A stretch of 64,000 nt of DNA. Source: Bacillus halotolerans (lineage in GTDB: Bacteria; Bacillota; Bacilli; Bacillales; Bacillaceae). Below the pieces are notes generated by a model. The model did no database searches. It was not told the DNA's origin and saw only the letters and a program-made list of their open reading frames with translations. Positions 28,780-39,352 of the stretch are shown here, one piece after another. Position 1 is the stretch's first letter. Every line of letters begins with the position of its first letter. The stretch spans positions 372,001-436,000 of the forward strand of contig NZ_LPVF01000010.1 of the NCBI RefSeq assembly GCF_001517105.1, in the 5' to 3' direction. The position numbers and the translations under genes were made by a program.

Positions 28780-30855
28780 CTACTTCTGTGGTTCTTCCTT
28801 ATAATCGCATTCCACGCATTGGACTTGTATGCCTTTTTTGAGCTTTTTCTCAACAAGCATTTTTCCGCATTTTGGACATTTTCGTTCAATTGGTTTGTCC
28901 CAGGAAACGAATTCACAGTCCGGATAACGGTCACAGCCGTAAAAAACCCGTTTCTTTTTCGATTTTCGCTCAACAATATTTCCTTCTCCGCAGCTCGGAC
29001 ACTTCACACCGATTTGTTTGACAATCGGCTTTGTATTCCGGCAATCGGGGAAATTGGAGCAAGCTAAGAATTTACCGTATCGGCCCATTTTATACACCAT
29101 AGGAGAACTGCATAATTCACAATCTTCTCCGGCATATTCTGGTTCAATTTCAACTTCCTTCATTTCTGATTCGGCTTTTTTCACGCGCTTTTCAAAATCG
29201 GTATAGAAGTTATCAATAATCTGTACCCATTCTATATTGCCTTCCTCAACATTATCAAGGTCTTTTTCCATTTTTGCCGTAAACTCAACGTTTATGATTT
29301 CAGGGAAAAATTCCATGATCAGCTCAAGCACGATCTGCCCTAATTCTGTGGGAACAAACCGTTTATTATCCAAACCAACGTACCCGCGCCGCTGAATCGT
29401 ATCAAGCGTCGGAGCATAAGTGGAAGGACGGCCGATCCCGAGTTCTTCAAGCGTTTTAACCAAACGGGCCTCAGTATAGCGCGGAGGCGGCTGGGTAAAA
29501 TGCTGTTCCGGTTCTATGTCCTTAGATAAAACAGTGTCTCCCTCTTGCAAGTCAGGCAGCATCCGGTCTTTTTCTTCCAATTGATCGTCTTTGCCTTCAA
29601 CATACACTTTCATAAACCCGGAAAACTTGACTTTACTTCCGTTTGCACGAAAAGTCAAACCGTTGTTTGTCAAATCAACACTCATTGTATCTAAAACAGC
29701 AGATGCCATTTGGCTGGCAACAAAGCGCTCCCAAATTAATCTATACAGTCTCAGCTGATCTCTGCCAAGGACTGCTTTTAATTCGCTTGGTTTTCTGAGA
29801 ACCGACGTCGGACGGATCGCTTCGTGGGCATCCTGAGCATTTTCATTCTTTTTAGCGGGCTTTCTTTTGCCGCCTAAGTACTCTTTTCCGTACGTTTGAT
29901 CAATAAACGCTGCCGCTTCATCAACTGCTGTATTGGAAATACGTGTTGAATCCGTTCTCATATACGTGATCAGACCGACAGTTCCTTCTTTTCCAAGATC
30001 AATTCCTTCATATAATTGCTGCGCAATCATCATCGTTTTCTTCGCCCTGAAATTGAGCTTACGCGCTGCTTCCTGCTGAAGGGTGGAAGTTGTAAATGGC
30101 AAGGCCGGATTACGTTTACGTTCCTTTTTAGTTACTTTTTCAACTGTATACTTATTGCCTTTGAGCTGAGAAAGTATGTCTTTTACATCCGCTTCACTCT
30201 TTAAAGGAAGTTTTTTGCCGTTTTTACCGAAAAAGCCCGCTTCAAACGTCTCCTGTCCTTTTAAGAACGTGCCGTCTATTGTCCAATATTCCTCTGGCTT
30301 AAAGTCGTTAATTTCCTTTTCACGATCAATAATTAACCGGAGGGCAACAGATTGAACACGGCCAGCGCTGAGTCCTTTTTTGACTTTTTTCCAAAGAATC
30401 GGGCTGATTTTATATCCGACGAGCCTGTCTAATATACGTCTCGCCTGCTGTGCATCCACCAAATCCATATTGATCATGCGGGGATGCTTAAATGATTCTT
30501 TAATTGCATCTTTCGTAATTTCGTTAAACACAACACGGCAGTCTGAATGAAGATCCAGATCAAGGCTGTGGGCCAAGTGCCATGCAATCGCTTCCCCTTC
30601 TCTGTCGGGGTCGGCTGCGAGATAAACTTTTTTAGCTTTTTTGGCAGCCGTTTTCAGCTCTTTTAGTACCGGACCTTTACCTCGAATGGTTATATATTTC
30701 GGTTCGAAATTTTGTTCTATGTCAACTCCCATTTGACTTTTTGGAAGATCCCGGACATGTCCCATTGATGCTTTCACTTTATATTTTTTACCTAAGTAAC
30801 GTTCAATCGTTTTCGCCTTAGCGGGCGATTCCACGATGACTAGATAATCAGACAT
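28780..30855 (-). CDS. topA: DNA topoisomerase I
   Basis: This type IA topoisomerase relaxes negative supercoils. The 691 residues (ATG at 30855 after GAGGGGGATG) begin with the TOPRIM domain ([14 protein letters not shown]; acidic DPDREGE at 82-88). Catalytic Tyr298 lies in [12 protein letters not shown], and [11 protein letters not shown] follows. Three C-terminal four-cysteine zinc modules are visible (CELC...CSNFPDC, CPSC...CDRYPDC, CPKC...CVEC). A TTG at 30870 is in frame but overlaps the ribosome-binding site. Confidence 0.97.
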   Translation of the reverse strand: MSDYLVIVESPAKAKTIERYLGKKYKVKASMGHVRDLPKSQMGVDIEQNFEPKYITIRGKGPVLKELKTAAKKAKKVYLAADPDREGEAIAWHLAHSLDLDLHSDCRVVFNEITKDAIKESFKHPRMINMDLVDAQQARRILDRLVGYKISPILWKKVKKGLSAGRVQSVALRLIIDREKEINDFKPEEYWTIDGTFLKGQETFEAGFFGKNGKKLPLKSEADVKDILSQLKGNKYTVEKVTKKERKRNPALPFTTSTLQQEAARKLNFRAKKTMMIAQQLYEGIDLGKEGTVGLITYMRTDSTRISNTAVDEAAAFIDQTYGKEYLGGKRKPAKKNENAQDAHEAIRPTSVLRKPSELKAVLGRDQLRLYRLIWERFVASQMASAVLDTMSVDLTNNGLTFRANGSKVKFSGFMKVYVEGKDDQLEEKDRMLPDLQEGDTVLSKDIEPEQHFTQPPPRYTEARLVKTLEELGIGRPSTYAPTLDTIQRRGYVGLDNKRFVPTELGQIVLELIMEFFPEIINVEFTAKMEKDLDNVEEGNIEWVQIIDNFYTDFEKRVKKAESEMKEVEIEPEYAGEDCELCSSPMVYKMGRYGKFLACSNFPDCRNTKPIVKQIGVKCPSCGEGNIVERKSKKKRVFYGCDRYPDCEFVSWDKPIERKCPKCGKMLVEKKLKKGIQVQCVECDYKEEPQK

Positions 30856-31006
30856 TTTCATCCCCCTCAAGAGGTGTTCTCTCTCTTCAAGTATTTCAAA
30901 TTTTATTTTATATTTGCAGCTGTCTTTATTTGGCTTTCAACATTTCATTCTTTATGATGAACGATTATTTAAATAGAAAACAATATGCAACTTTAAATCC
31001 TCACTA

Positions 31007-31035
31007 TTATTAAATATTACAATGCTGTTTGTCAA
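31007..31035 (-). promoter_or_regulatory. SigA-type promoter of topA
   Basis: On the minus strand a perfect TTGACA (31030-31035) and TAATAA (31007-31012) are separated by 17 bases, in the gap between dprA and topA. A transcript from here would have a leader of about 145 bases, AT-rich and without an obvious terminator. Confidence 0.75.
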
Positions 31036-31043
31036 ACGATAAT

Positions 31044-31943
31044 TCAAAAGGGTTCCGTATATTGAACGTTTTTCTCAGGAAGCTCTGCATAAATATCCTC
31101 TGCTGACCATATGGCTTTAGCCCCCTCTTGAATCAATTTTATAGGACCTCCGGCGTAAGGATCAAATACAGAACCGGGTACGGCAAATACTTCTCTCCCT
31201 TGTTCCAGCGCTTGGTATGCGGTAATCAAAGAACCGCTTTTTTCTTTGCCCTGCACAACAATAATGCCCTCACTTAACCCGCTGATGATACGGTTTCTCA
31301 TAGGGAAATGCCATTTTTGGGGTTTGGTTTCAGGTGGATGCTCTGACAGAAGAAGATGGTGTTTAGCCATGTGTTCTGCTAATTGAAGATTTTCTCGAGG
31401 ATAAATGTTCTGAAATCCGCCTGCGATGACTCCGATTGTCCGCCCCTTCGCCTTAATACTTGCAGCATGGGACAATCCGTCAATCCCAGACGCCAGCCCG
31501 CTGACAATCACCCACTTTTTATGGCAAAGCTCTATTGTAAGATGATTGACAACCCGAATTCCATAAGCTGTCGGATGTCTCGTACCTACAATTCCTATTT
31601 TTCTCCCTTGAGAAAGAAGAGATATATCACCTTTTGCAAACAGCACGGGAGGCGGATCATAAATGGTTTTCAGCCAGAATGGATATTGATCTGAGGATAT
31701 TGGGATGACATTAATGCCTTGCTGATGATATACAGAGAGTAAATGCTGAAGTTTTGGATATTGTTCTTCTATTTTATTTTTTAGAGCCGCAGCCCTTACT
31801 TTGCCGCGTGAAGCTGTTTCTAATGCACATGAAGGATTTGTCAGTGACATTGACGGATCAGCTTTCCACCATTTTAATAGAAGAGACGGGGGTAGTAATT
31901 GGTTGATTCTGCAAGTGATTAAACAGGCAGCGGCCTGATCCAA
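31044..31943 (-). CDS. dprA: DNA processing protein DprA (Smf)
   Basis: DprA loads RecA on incoming single-stranded DNA during natural transformation. The Rossmann-like fold motifs are clear: GIVGTRHPTAYG, VSGLASGIDGLSHAAS, GVIAGGFQNIYPREN, FPMRNRIISGLSEGIIVVQ. The start is the TTG at 31943, eight bases after AAAGGAGG, giving 299 residues. This protein differs more from my memory of the strain 168 sequence than its neighbours do, mainly in the N-terminal SAM-like part, which helps place the strain outside 168. Confidence 0.95.
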   Translation of the reverse strand: MDQAAACLITCRINQLLPPSLLLKWWKADPSMSLTNPSCALETASRGKVRAAALKNKIEEQYPKLQHLLSVYHQQGINVIPISSDQYPFWLKTIYDPPPVLFAKGDISLLSQGRKIGIVGTRHPTAYGIRVVNHLTIELCHKKWVIVSGLASGIDGLSHAASIKAKGRTIGVIAGGFQNIYPRENLQLAEHMAKHHLLLSEHPPETKPQKWHFPMRNRIISGLSEGIIVVQGKEKSGSLITAYQALEQGREVFAVPGSVFDPYAGGPIKLIQEGAKAIWSAEDIYAELPEKNVQYTEPF

Positions 31944-31973
31944 TATGAGAACCTCCTTTTAACAGCAAAAGCA

Positions 31974-31996
31974 GGAACAGCCAAGATGGCTGTCCC
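31974..31996 (-). terminator. Intrinsic terminator after sucD
   Basis: On the minus strand GGGACAGCC pairs with GGCTGTTCC (one G-U pair) over ATCTT, followed by TGCTTTTG. It lies just after the sucD stop and before dprA. The U tract is short, so some read-through is possible. Confidence 0.65.
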
Positions 31997-32003
31997 TTCT
32001 CTA

Positions 32004-32906
32004 TTAATGAGTTTTGCACGTTTCAAATAAATTCTTTTCTTTCAACACTTTAATTAATGTTTCTCCCATGACAGAAGGTGTCTCTGCAACTTCGATTCCG
32101 CATTCATTAAGTGTTTTGATTTTTTCATCAGCCGTGCCTTTTCCGCCGGAAATGATGGCGCCTGCATGTCCCATTCGTTTCCCTGGAGGTGCTGTTTTAC
32201 CGCCAATGAATCCGACTACCGGTTTTGTCATGTTGGCTTTTACCCACTCAGCAGCTTCCTCTTCAGCTGTACCGCCGATTTCGCCGATCATGATGACAGC
32301 GTGTGTTTCAGGATCTTCGTTAAACGCTTTTAAAACGTCAATGAAGTTGGTTCCATTTACAGGATCGCCGCCGATTCCAACGGCTGTAGACTGTCCTACA
32401 CCCGCTTCTGACAGCTGATGCACTGCTTCGTATGTTAATGTTCCTGAACGCGATACAACGCCTACATGACCCTTTTTATGGATATATCCGGGCATAATGC
32501 CGATTTTACATTCATCAGGCGTAATGACGCCAGGACAGTTCGGTCCTATTAATCTCGTTTTCTTGCCTTCCATGAAGCGTTTCACTTTTACCATATCTAA
32601 AACCGGGATATGCTCTGTGATGCAAATGACCAGATCAAGCTCCGCATCTACCGCTTCCATAATTGCATCAGCTGCAAACGGTGCCGGAACATAGATAACA
32701 GACGCATTTGCGCCAGTCGTATGAACTGCATCAGCCACTGTATTAAATACAGGTACCCCTTCCACTTCTGTTCCGCCTTTTCCAGGTGTCACACCGCCCA
32801 CGATATTTGTGCCGTATTCAAGCATCTGCTTCGTATGGAATAAAGCGGTAGAACCTGTAATCCCTTGTACAATAACTCTTGTATCTTTATTGATAAAAAC
32901 ACTCAT
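32004..32906 (-). CDS. sucD: Succinyl-CoA synthetase, alpha subunit
   Basis: SucD catalyses, with SucC, succinyl-CoA to succinate with substrate-level phosphorylation in the TCA cycle. The 300 residues have the N-terminal CoA-binding Rossmann fold ([16 protein letters not shown]) and the active-site phosphohistidine H247 in [15 protein letters not shown]. It lies 28 bases downstream of sucC in the usual sucCD order. Confidence 0.97.
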   Translation of the reverse strand: MSVFINKDTRVIVQGITGSTALFHTKQMLEYGTNIVGGVTPGKGGTEVEGVPVFNTVADAVHTTGANASVIYVPAPFAADAIMEAVDAELDLVICITEHIPVLDMVKVKRFMEGKKTRLIGPNCPGVITPDECKIGIMPGYIHKKGHVGVVSRSGTLTYEAVHQLSEAGVGQSTAVGIGGDPVNGTNFIDVLKAFNEDPETHAVIMIGEIGGTAEEEAAEWVKANMTKPVVGFIGGKTAPPGKRMGHAGAIISGGKGTADEKIKTLNECGIEVAETPSVMGETLIKVLKEKNLFETCKTH

Positions 32907-32934
32907 TATTTGGTCCCCTGCCTTTCATTCTTTC

Positions 32935-34092
32935 CTATACTAAAGATACGATTTTCTGCGCGCCGTCAGCCATGGATTCCGCAGATGTAATATTTAATCC
33001 TGATTCACTAAGGATTTTCTTCCCTAGATCCACGTTTGTTCCTTCAAGACGGACGACAAGCGGCAATGTTAAACCGACTTGTCTTGTCGCTTCAACAACC
33101 CCTTCTGCGATGACATCACATTTCATAATGCCTCCGAAAATGTTGACGAAAATCCCTTTAACATTTTGATCAGAAAGAATGATTTTAAATGCTTCCGTGA
33201 CTTTTTCTGCGGTTGCGCCGCCCCCGACATCAAGGAAGTTGGCCGGTTCTCCTCCATAATGTTTAATGATATCCATCGTGGACATTGCTAGTCCAGCGCC
33301 GTTTACCATGCATCCGATATTTCCATCAAGGGAAATGTAGCTCAGATCGTATTTAGACGCTTCAATTTCTTTTGGATCTTCTTCGTCCAAATCTCTGTAT
33401 TCCATAATATCTTTTTGTCTGTATAATGCGTTGCTGTCAAAATTTAGTTTCGCATCAAGCGCCATCACATTCCCGTCTCCAGTTACAACGAGAGGATTGA
33501 TTTCGGCGATTGAGCAGTCTTTCTCAACAAACGCTTTGTATAGTCCAAGCATAAATTTAGCAGCTTTTCCCACAAGCTCTTTTGGAATATTGATAGCGAA
33601 TGCAATTTCTCTAGCTTGATAGCCTTGGAGGCCAACAGCCGGATCAATGACAGCCTTTTTGATTTTTTCCGGTGTTTTCTCTGCTACTTCTTCAATTTCT
33701 GTTCCGCCTTCTTCAGAGGCCATCAGAACAATTCTTGAAGTGGCACGGTCAAGCACTAATCCCACATAGTATTCCTTTTTAATATCGCAGCCTTCTTCAA
33801 TAAGTAAGCGTTTTATTACTTGCCCGTCCGGACCCGTCTGATGCGTAACGAGGGTCTTACCTAAAAGTTCTTCGGCATACGCTTTTACTTCGTCTAATGA
33901 TTTTGCTATTTTTACCCCACCAGCTTTGCCTCGACCGCCAGCATGAATTTGAGCCTTTACGACATAAACCGAGCTGGATAAGCTCTTTGCTTTTTCAACT
34001 GCTTCTTCTGCTGTAAAAGCCACTTTACCTTCAGGAACAGACACCCCATATTTTCTGAGGACTTCTTTTCCCTGGTACTCATGGATATTCAT
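32935..34092 (-). CDS. sucC: Succinyl-CoA synthetase, beta subunit
   Basis: The beta subunit binds the nucleotide and determines ADP/GDP preference. The ATP-grasp domain is N-terminal ([33 protein letters not shown]), with the ligase domain at the C-terminus ([27 protein letters not shown]). I chose the ATG at 34092 after TAGGAGGATGG (385 residues); a longer frame with nine extra residues overlaps that site. It is transcribed from a promoter about 70 bases upstream. Confidence 0.97.
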   Translation of the reverse strand: MNIHEYQGKEVLRKYGVSVPEGKVAFTAEEAVEKAKSLSSSVYVVKAQIHAGGRGKAGGVKIAKSLDEVKAYAEELLGKTLVTHQTGPDGQVIKRLLIEEGCDIKKEYYVGLVLDRATSRIVLMASEEGGTEIEEVAEKTPEKIKKAVIDPAVGLQGYQAREIAFAINIPKELVGKAAKFMLGLYKAFVEKDCSIAEINPLVVTGDGNVMALDAKLNFDSNALYRQKDIMEYRDLDEEDPKEIEASKYDLSYISLDGNIGCMVNGAGLAMSTMDIIKHYGGEPANFLDVGGGATAEKVTEAFKIILSDQNVKGIFVNIFGGIMKCDVIAEGVVEATRQVGLTLPLVVRLEGTNVDLGKKILSESGLNITSAESMADGAQKIVSLV

Positions 34093-34142
34093 TTCCCATC
34101 CTCCTAACTTATGTAACAAAACTAAAAATAGACTGCGCTTTC

Positions 34143-34171
34143 ATTCTATATAATACTGGAAGAATTGTCTA
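34143..34171 (-). promoter_or_regulatory. SigA-type promoter of sucCD
   Basis: On the minus strand TAGACA (34166-34171) and TAGAAT (34143-34148) are 17 bases apart, 50 bases upstream of the sucC start, in the 173-base gap after ylqH. Each box misses the consensus at one position. Confidence 0.7.
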
Positions 34172-34265
34172 GAGTTCGATGCAAAATCTTAAAATCCTTC
34201 TAAACATTCAAACTTTTATTTTATTAAAAACATAAATTTCAAGCGGAGAATGGGGAATATTTTAG

Positions 34266-34547
34266 CTATTTTTTATTTTTTACACTTTCGTCCAATCTGT
34301 AAATGAAAGAAAAAATCTCGGCTACCGTTTCATAAAGTGCTTCCGGGATCTGGTCATCCACAGTCAAATGGCGCATTAATTCGACAAGGGTCCGATCTTC
34401 TTGGATCGGAACCCCCGCCTTTTTAGCTTCTTTGATAATGTTGTCAGCAACATGGCCCTTCCCGGTTGCAATTACTCTTGGCGCCTTGTCTTTTTTTTCG
34501 TCATAATGGAGAGCTATAGCTTTTCTTAAAGGCGTTTGCTCGTTCAT
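34266..34547 (-). CDS. ylqH: YlqH, stand-alone FlhB cytoplasmic-domain-like protein
   Basis: This 93-residue protein aligns with the C-terminal part of FlhB: PLRKAIALHYDEKKDKAPRV here against PTHYAIALKYDEEKMDAPYI there, and both share the following HV/HL, EDR/ENR and EIFSFIYR/EILAYVFK positions. It starts almost exactly at the FlhB autocleavage point and so resembles the mature FlhB-CC fragment. It has no membrane segments and no NPTH. Its ATG overlaps the ylqG stop by four bases. I infer a role with export specificity, but none is established to my knowledge. Confidence 0.85.
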   Translation of the reverse strand: MNEQTPLRKAIALHYDEKKDKAPRVIATGKGHVADNIIKEAKKAGVPIQEDRTLVELMRHLTVDDQIPEALYETVAEIFSFIYRLDESVKNKK

Positions 34548-36280
34548 ATTTTCACATCCACTCCCTGATCACTGATGCTTGTTATGTATTGATCAATTGT
34601 AGCCTTTTCATCAGATTGAAGGCGTTTTTTAGCGTTAACTCCTGAAAGACTGTAGCCCATTTCTTTGAGCGATTGCTTGAGGGCGGGCACCATCGGATCG
34701 ATTGCCGGCTGAAGTTCAAAGTCCGTCTCAATTGTAATCGTCATGACTTGCTGCTGTATCAGGCAGTCGACAACTGTTTCTTTTAACGTATCCAATTGCA
34801 GTAAAAACAAGAGCCGGCAATGGGAAGGATCGAGCTTTCCATCCGCTTCTTTTTGTCCTTTAAACAGAACAGTCATGTCCTGAATACCCGATTTCGAAAA
34901 CATCGGAAATGACATCACAATTTGGCTGTAGGAAGGATGATCCTGCTGCATGAGAAGCTGACCGTTTAATTTATGGAAGAGCTGATCCGCTTCCTGTTTG
35001 ACAGGTTCCGCTAACTCACGTGACGCTCTGGCAGCATGAAGAGCCACCTTAACTGATTGAATATCATCAGGCAGCACTGCGGCACCTTGTTCTAACGCTT
35101 TAATAAATGCAAGCTCATCTCGAGCGCCTATTGCCATTTTCACTTTGGATAAGAAAGAAAGAACATCTGCCTTATCCGCCAAATTAGGAGCTGTTTGCTG
35201 AACAGCCTTTAAAAACACTTCTGCTTCTTGATCCGTGACTTGCGCGGCCTGCAAAGCAGATGCTGCTGCCTCAGGCTTATTTTGACTAGAGGAAACAACA
35301 GCCTTTATCCAATTCGCTGCTTCTTTTACGATTGGATTGCCGTTTTTATCCGCAGCTTCCGTCAGTGTGGCCAGCAGCCTTCCTGCTTCTTTCATTGAAA
35401 TGTCTGAGACAGTTTTAGCGGCACCGTCTCGTGTGTTTCGCTGCTGCTCCTGCGGGTTTGCAGGCGCCCAGTTTGCCTTTCCTGCGGAGCCGTCTGCTGC
35501 GCTAAGCTCCCGGTTTCCAGCTGTGCTGACTGAAGAGGCAGCTCTGTTATGATCCGTTAACGAGATAAGCTTCTCGATAAGACGTTCTGCATGGACATCT
35601 GTTTCGCTATTAAAAAGTGCCGTAACGGCTTCTTTTAGCTTTGTCAGCGCCTGGCTCGGCTGAGGATTTTGATGAATAGCCTGAATCAGCTGAGATAAGT
35701 GCTGATGGAGCGGTACAGGCGATTTGACAGCATGAACTCCGCTCAAAACATCGGGGTGAACGGGGAGATCCCGCTTTAAGGCAAATAAAACTGTTTCGAT
35801 GGCTTTTTTTGTGTCTGTCGCAGGCAGCGTGTCCATCCAGCGGACGGCTGTTTTGATATCATTTTCTGTGATGGGTGTTTTGCTTTTCAGCATTGCGCCA
35901 GCCATCATAAGGGATGCGTTTGACGGCTTCACTGAAATAGCGTTTAGAAGCTTGCCCGCTGCATCCTGAATGGTTTTGGGATTTTGGTCAAAGCTTTGCA
36001 CAACCTGGAGACGGCCTGTCTGTTCCGCTGGTTTTTTTTCGTAGGAAAACCAGTAATACGCCTGAGGACGAAGCTGGGTTTCAAGTTTGCCTTGAATCGT
36101 TTGATTCCCTACTTGGATCAGTGCATGCTGGTCCCCTAATAAACGAAGCACTTTCCCTAAAAGGAGACGCTTTACGGCATTTGATTCGTCGGTTGTATGT
36201 GATGTTTCCTGCGGAGCTGCAGTGTTTCCAAAAAGGTTTTTGAGCGCCTGCTGTACATCATTTCGTATGTTCATTTTCAA
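34544..36280 (-). CDS. ylqG: YlqG, large FliK-like protein of unknown function
   Basis: The protein has 578 residues with no signal peptide or membrane segment. The N-terminal part (about 1-120) contains NAVKRLLLGKVLRLLGDQHALI. A long Ala/Gln/Lys-rich helical middle follows, and the C-terminal domain (about 470-570) has LDPSHCRLLFLLQLD and ALKQSLKEMGYSL, which resemble [13 protein letters not shown] and LKQSL of FliK. It is next to ylqH and coupled to it. The start is ambiguous: a TTG at 36280 sits six bases after GGAGG, and an ATG at 36274 sits twelve after it. The FliK resemblance is my reading of the pattern. Confidence 0.75.
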   Translation of the reverse strand: MKMNIRNDVQQALKNLFGNTAAPQETSHTTDESNAVKRLLLGKVLRLLGDQHALIQVGNQTIQGKLETQLRPQAYYWFSYEKKPAEQTGRLQVVQSFDQNPKTIQDAAGKLLNAISVKPSNASLMMAGAMLKSKTPITENDIKTAVRWMDTLPATDTKKAIETVLFALKRDLPVHPDVLSGVHAVKSPVPLHQHLSQLIQAIHQNPQPSQALTKLKEAVTALFNSETDVHAERLIEKLISLTDHNRAASSVSTAGNRELSAADGSAGKANWAPANPQEQQRNTRDGAAKTVSDISMKEAGRLLATLTEAADKNGNPIVKEAANWIKAVVSSSQNKPEAAASALQAAQVTDQEAEVFLKAVQQTAPNLADKADVLSFLSKVKMAIGARDELAFIKALEQGAAVLPDDIQSVKVALHAARASRELAEPVKQEADQLFHKLNGQLLMQQDHPSYSQIVMSFPMFSKSGIQDMTVLFKGQKEADGKLDPSHCRLLFLLQLDTLKETVVDCLIQQQVMTITIETDFELQPAIDPMVPALKQSLKEMGYSLSGVNAKKRLQSDEKATIDQYITSISDQGVDVKI

Positions 36281-36303
36281 AAGGTGCCTCCTTGTCCATT
36301 AGA

Positions 36304-37071
36304 TTATCTGTAAGATTGAACAGGAGCGAAAGTTTTCCGGTGCAAGTCGGTCGGTCCATAAGCTGCGAGCGCTTCAAGATGCTCTTTTGTCCCATAGCCT
36401 TTATTTTTATCAAAGCCGTACTGCGGATACTTTTCGGCGTATGCGCTCATCATCCGGTCTCTCGTTACTTTCGCAATACACGCACCTGCTGCGATAGACA
36501 CGCTCTTGGCATCACCTTTTATAATTGAAGACTGAGACGTATCGAGCGGCAGTGTCATCGCGTCAACGAGCAAATAATCGGGTGTATCGGACAAATCGCG
36601 GATTGCTTCGACCATTGCCAATTTTGAGGCTTCATAAATATTGATCTCATCAATAACAGCTGCTTCTACAATTCCTATGCCGACTGCCACAGCTTCTTTC
36701 ATAATGAGATCGTAATATTCCTCACGCTTTTTTTCTGTAAGCTTTTTTGAGTCTGTGAGCCCAAGTATTTCGCATTCCTCAGGCAGGATGACTGCGCTGG
36801 CGACAACCGGTCCTGCCAATGGGCCCCGGCCTACTTCGTCTACTCCTGCAATAAAACGAAACCCCTTGTTTCTCGCAAGCCTTTCATAGGAGGTCATATT
36901 CACCCACTGTTCTTTTAGCGCTTTTTCCTTTGCGTGCTTTTTCAGCCATTGCTCTACAAGCGCTTGTACGCTTTTTCTCGGATCATTTTCACACTGGGCA
37001 AGAAATGGGTCCTGGTCATCTCTTACCTCTTGCAGACGGTCTCTAATGTCTTTTACGGTTAATGTATTCAC
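36304..37071 (-). CDS. rnhB: Ribonuclease HII
   Basis: RNase HII removes single ribonucleotides and RNA primers from DNA. The 255 residues from the GTG at 37071 (GGGAGAAGAGAAA upstream) have an N-terminal substrate-binding extension and the catalytic core. D78 and E79 are in AGVDEVGRGPLAGP, further acidic residues are in LLVDAMTL, and GKGD-type metal ligands follow. A longer frame upstream would run through the rbgA terminator and is rejected. Confidence 0.96.
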   Translation of the reverse strand: MNTLTVKDIRDRLQEVRDDQDPFLAQCENDPRKSVQALVEQWLKKHAKEKALKEQWVNMTSYERLARNKGFRFIAGVDEVGRGPLAGPVVASAVILPEECEILGLTDSKKLTEKKREEYYDLIMKEAVAVGIGIVEAAVIDEINIYEASKLAMVEAIRDLSDTPDYLLVDAMTLPLDTSQSSIIKGDAKSVSIAAGACIAKVTRDRMMSAYAEKYPQYGFDKNKGYGTKEHLEALAAYGPTDLHRKTFAPVQSYR

Positions 37072-37110
37072 TTTCTCTTCTCCCTTACTGTATGTATCGG
37101 TCCTGTCAGG

Positions 37111-37143
37111 AAAAAATAAAGACCCGCATTTCTGCGCGTCTTT
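37111..37143 (-). terminator. Intrinsic terminator overlapping the rbgA stop
   Basis: On the minus strand AAAGACGCGCA pairs with TGCGGGTCTTT (one mismatch) over GAAA, followed by ATTTTTT. The stem begins in the rbgA stop codon, ending rbgA transcription just before rnhB. Confidence 0.75.
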
Positions 37144-37990
37144 ACATCGTCGGCTGTTCGAATGACAGCCTCCCGAACTTTTCTGTGCGGATATCACGAA
37201 TGATCACTTCAGTCGTTTTATCGTAGTTAATAAGCCCACCGCTCATGAGGCAGCCGCGTTTTTCACCTATTGCATCAAACAGCTCCGCGATGTCTTCAGG
37301 TATCTCATCGAGCCCGTAGCGTTCTTTAAGCCGTTCAGGATAATGTTCTTCGAGAAAACGGAGGCCAAACACGGCAACATCCTGAAGATTGATAATCGAG
37401 TCTTTAATAGCCCCCGTGACTGCCAGCCTCAACCCGACAAGCTCGTCCTCAAATTTAGGCCATAAAATCCCCGGAGTGTCTAAAAGCTCTAATTCTTTCC
37501 CGACTTTGACCCATTGCTGAGATGTTGTGATACCGGGTCTGTCTCCGGTTTTCGCAATGTTTTTCTTTGCCAGCCGGTTGATAAGCGTTGATTTTCCGAC
37601 GTTCGGAATGCCGATGATCAGCGCCCGGATCGCTCTAGGCTTTACACCTTTTGCTCTCATCCGGTCAAATTTCTCCTGCAGGATATCTTTTGAAGCCGGA
37701 ACAATTTGATTTAATCCTTGGCCGTTTACAGAATTAATGGACAGAGAGCGGATTCCTTGGTTCTCAAAGTGCTCTTTCCACTGCTGTGTAACTGCCGCAT
37801 CTGCTTTGTCAGCTTTATTTAACAGCATAATTCTCGGCTTATTTTTTAAGATGTCTTCAATCATTGGGTTTCTTGATGACATCGGGATTCTGGCATCTAC
37901 CAATTCATATACAATATCGATTAATTTTAATTTTTCGGTTACTTCCCGTCTTGCCTTTGCCATATGGCCAGGGAACCATTGGATTGTCAT
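37142..37990 (-). CDS. rbgA: Ribosome biogenesis GTPase RbgA (YlqF)
   Basis: RbgA is a circularly permuted GTPase needed for late assembly of the 50S subunit. The G motifs appear out of order: NKAD (58-61, G4) precedes GIPNVGKS (127-134, G1) and DTPG (G3). The C-terminal ANTAR-like helical domain contacts 23S rRNA. The length of 282 residues is normal. It follows rplS and lies among ribosome genes, in keeping with its role. Confidence 0.96.
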   Translation of the reverse strand: MTIQWFPGHMAKARREVTEKLKLIDIVYELVDARIPMSSRNPMIEDILKNKPRIMLLNKADKADAAVTQQWKEHFENQGIRSLSINSVNGQGLNQIVPASKDILQEKFDRMRAKGVKPRAIRALIIGIPNVGKSTLINRLAKKNIAKTGDRPGITTSQQWVKVGKELELLDTPGILWPKFEDELVGLRLAVTGAIKDSIINLQDVAVFGLRFLEEHYPERLKERYGLDEIPEDIAELFDAIGEKRGCLMSGGLINYDKTTEVIIRDIRTEKFGRLSFEQPTM

Positions 37991-38090
37991 GTGACACGAA
38001 CACCGCCTTTATCTTCTGAGTGTGCAAGATTCTTAGTTGTTCTTTATGTATTTTACGATGCCTGACCGGCATTTTCAAATTCTGTATAAA

Positions 38091-38122
38091 AAAAGAGCTT
38101 GTTACTGGTAACAAGCTCTTTT
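38091..38122 (-). terminator. Intrinsic terminator after rplS
   Basis: A perfect 14-base stem, AAAAGAGCTTGTTAC pairing across CAGT, is followed on the minus strand by TTTTTTTATA. It lies 13 bases past the rplS stop and separates rplS from rbgA. Confidence 0.92.
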
Positions 38123-38134
38123 CGTTCGTTATCA

Positions 38135-38580
<446 letters not shown>

Positions 38581-38585
38581 GTAGT

Positions 38586-38614
38586 ATCTTATCACAATTT
38601 CATAGCCTATGCAA
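38586..38614 (-). promoter_or_regulatory. SigA-type promoter of rplS
   Basis: On the minus strand TTGCAT (38609-38614) and TAAGAT (38586-38591) are 17 bases apart, starting about seven bases after the trmD stop. It would give rplS independent transcription with a leader of nearly 100 bases. Confidence 0.7.
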
Positions 38615-38620
38615 TAAAAT

Positions 38621-39352
38621 CTATTCTTTTTCCCATTCAGAAATCCATTTTCTTTCTTGCTCTGTAAGCGGATAGTCTTTCAGAAGATCCGGGCGTCTTA
38701 AATAGGTTCTTCTGATCGATTCTTTATTCCGCCATTCTTTGATTTTAGCATGGTTTCCTGATAGAAGTGTTTCAGGCACTTTTAAACCTTTATAATCTGC
38801 CGGTCTTGTATAATGCGGATGCTCCAAGAGCCCCGTACTGAACGAATCCTCTATGTGGGAAGCCTCTTTGCCAAGCACACCCGGAAGCAGCCTGACGACA
38901 CTGTCAGCAATCATCATTGCAGGCAGCTCACCGCCTGTCAGAACGAAGTCGCCAATTGATATTTCATCTGTCACCAAATGCTCGCGGATTCGCTCATCAT
39001 AGCCTTCATAATGGCCGCAGATAAACAGCAAATGCTCTTCCTTTGCCAATTCCTCGGCTTTTTTTTGGGTGAAACGCTCACCTTGCGGGCAGACGAGGAT
39101 AACGCGCGGCGGACTGTCGGCTTTTGAGGCCAGATCCTCAACCGCGTCAAAAACAGGCTGAGGCTTCAGCACCATACCTGCTCCGCCGCCGTAAGGATAA
39201 TCATCCACTGTATTATGCTTGTTATCAGAATACTCCCGGAAATTGACGATCTGGAACTGCACTGCTTCTTTTTCTTGGGCTTTTTGAAGAATGGATGAAC
39301 CGAGCACCCCTTCAAACATTTCAGGAAACAGCGTCAAAAAATCGATTTTCAT
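38621..39352 (-). CDS. trmD: tRNA (guanine-37-N1)-methyltransferase TrmD
   Basis: TrmD methylates G37 next to the anticodon and so guards against frameshifting. It is a SPOUT-class enzyme with the trefoil-knot region ([15 protein letters not shown] and [18 protein letters not shown]). The length of 243 residues is normal. It overlaps rimM by four bases. Confidence 0.97.
   Translation of the reverse strand: MKIDFLTLFPEMFEGVLGSSILQKAQEKEAVQFQIVNFREYSDNKHNTVDDYPYGGGAGMVLKPQPVFDAVEDLASKADSPPRVILVCPQGERFTQKKAEELAKEEHLLFICGHYEGYDERIREHLVTDEISIGDFVLTGGELPAMMIADSVVRLLPGVLGKEASHIEDSFSTGLLEHPHYTRPADYKGLKVPETLLSGNHAKIKEWRNKESIRRTYLRRPDLLKDYPLTEQERKWISEWEKE

Noticed and set aside
28725..28976. Minus-strand frame of 83 codons at the topA 3' end
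   Set aside because: It is a different frame over the topA zinc-finger region and terminator; the topA frame is the conserved one.
36281..37197. Longer rnhB start at 37197
   Set aside because: The added residues would be read through the rbgA terminator; the GTG at 37071 has a ribosome-binding site and fits the family.
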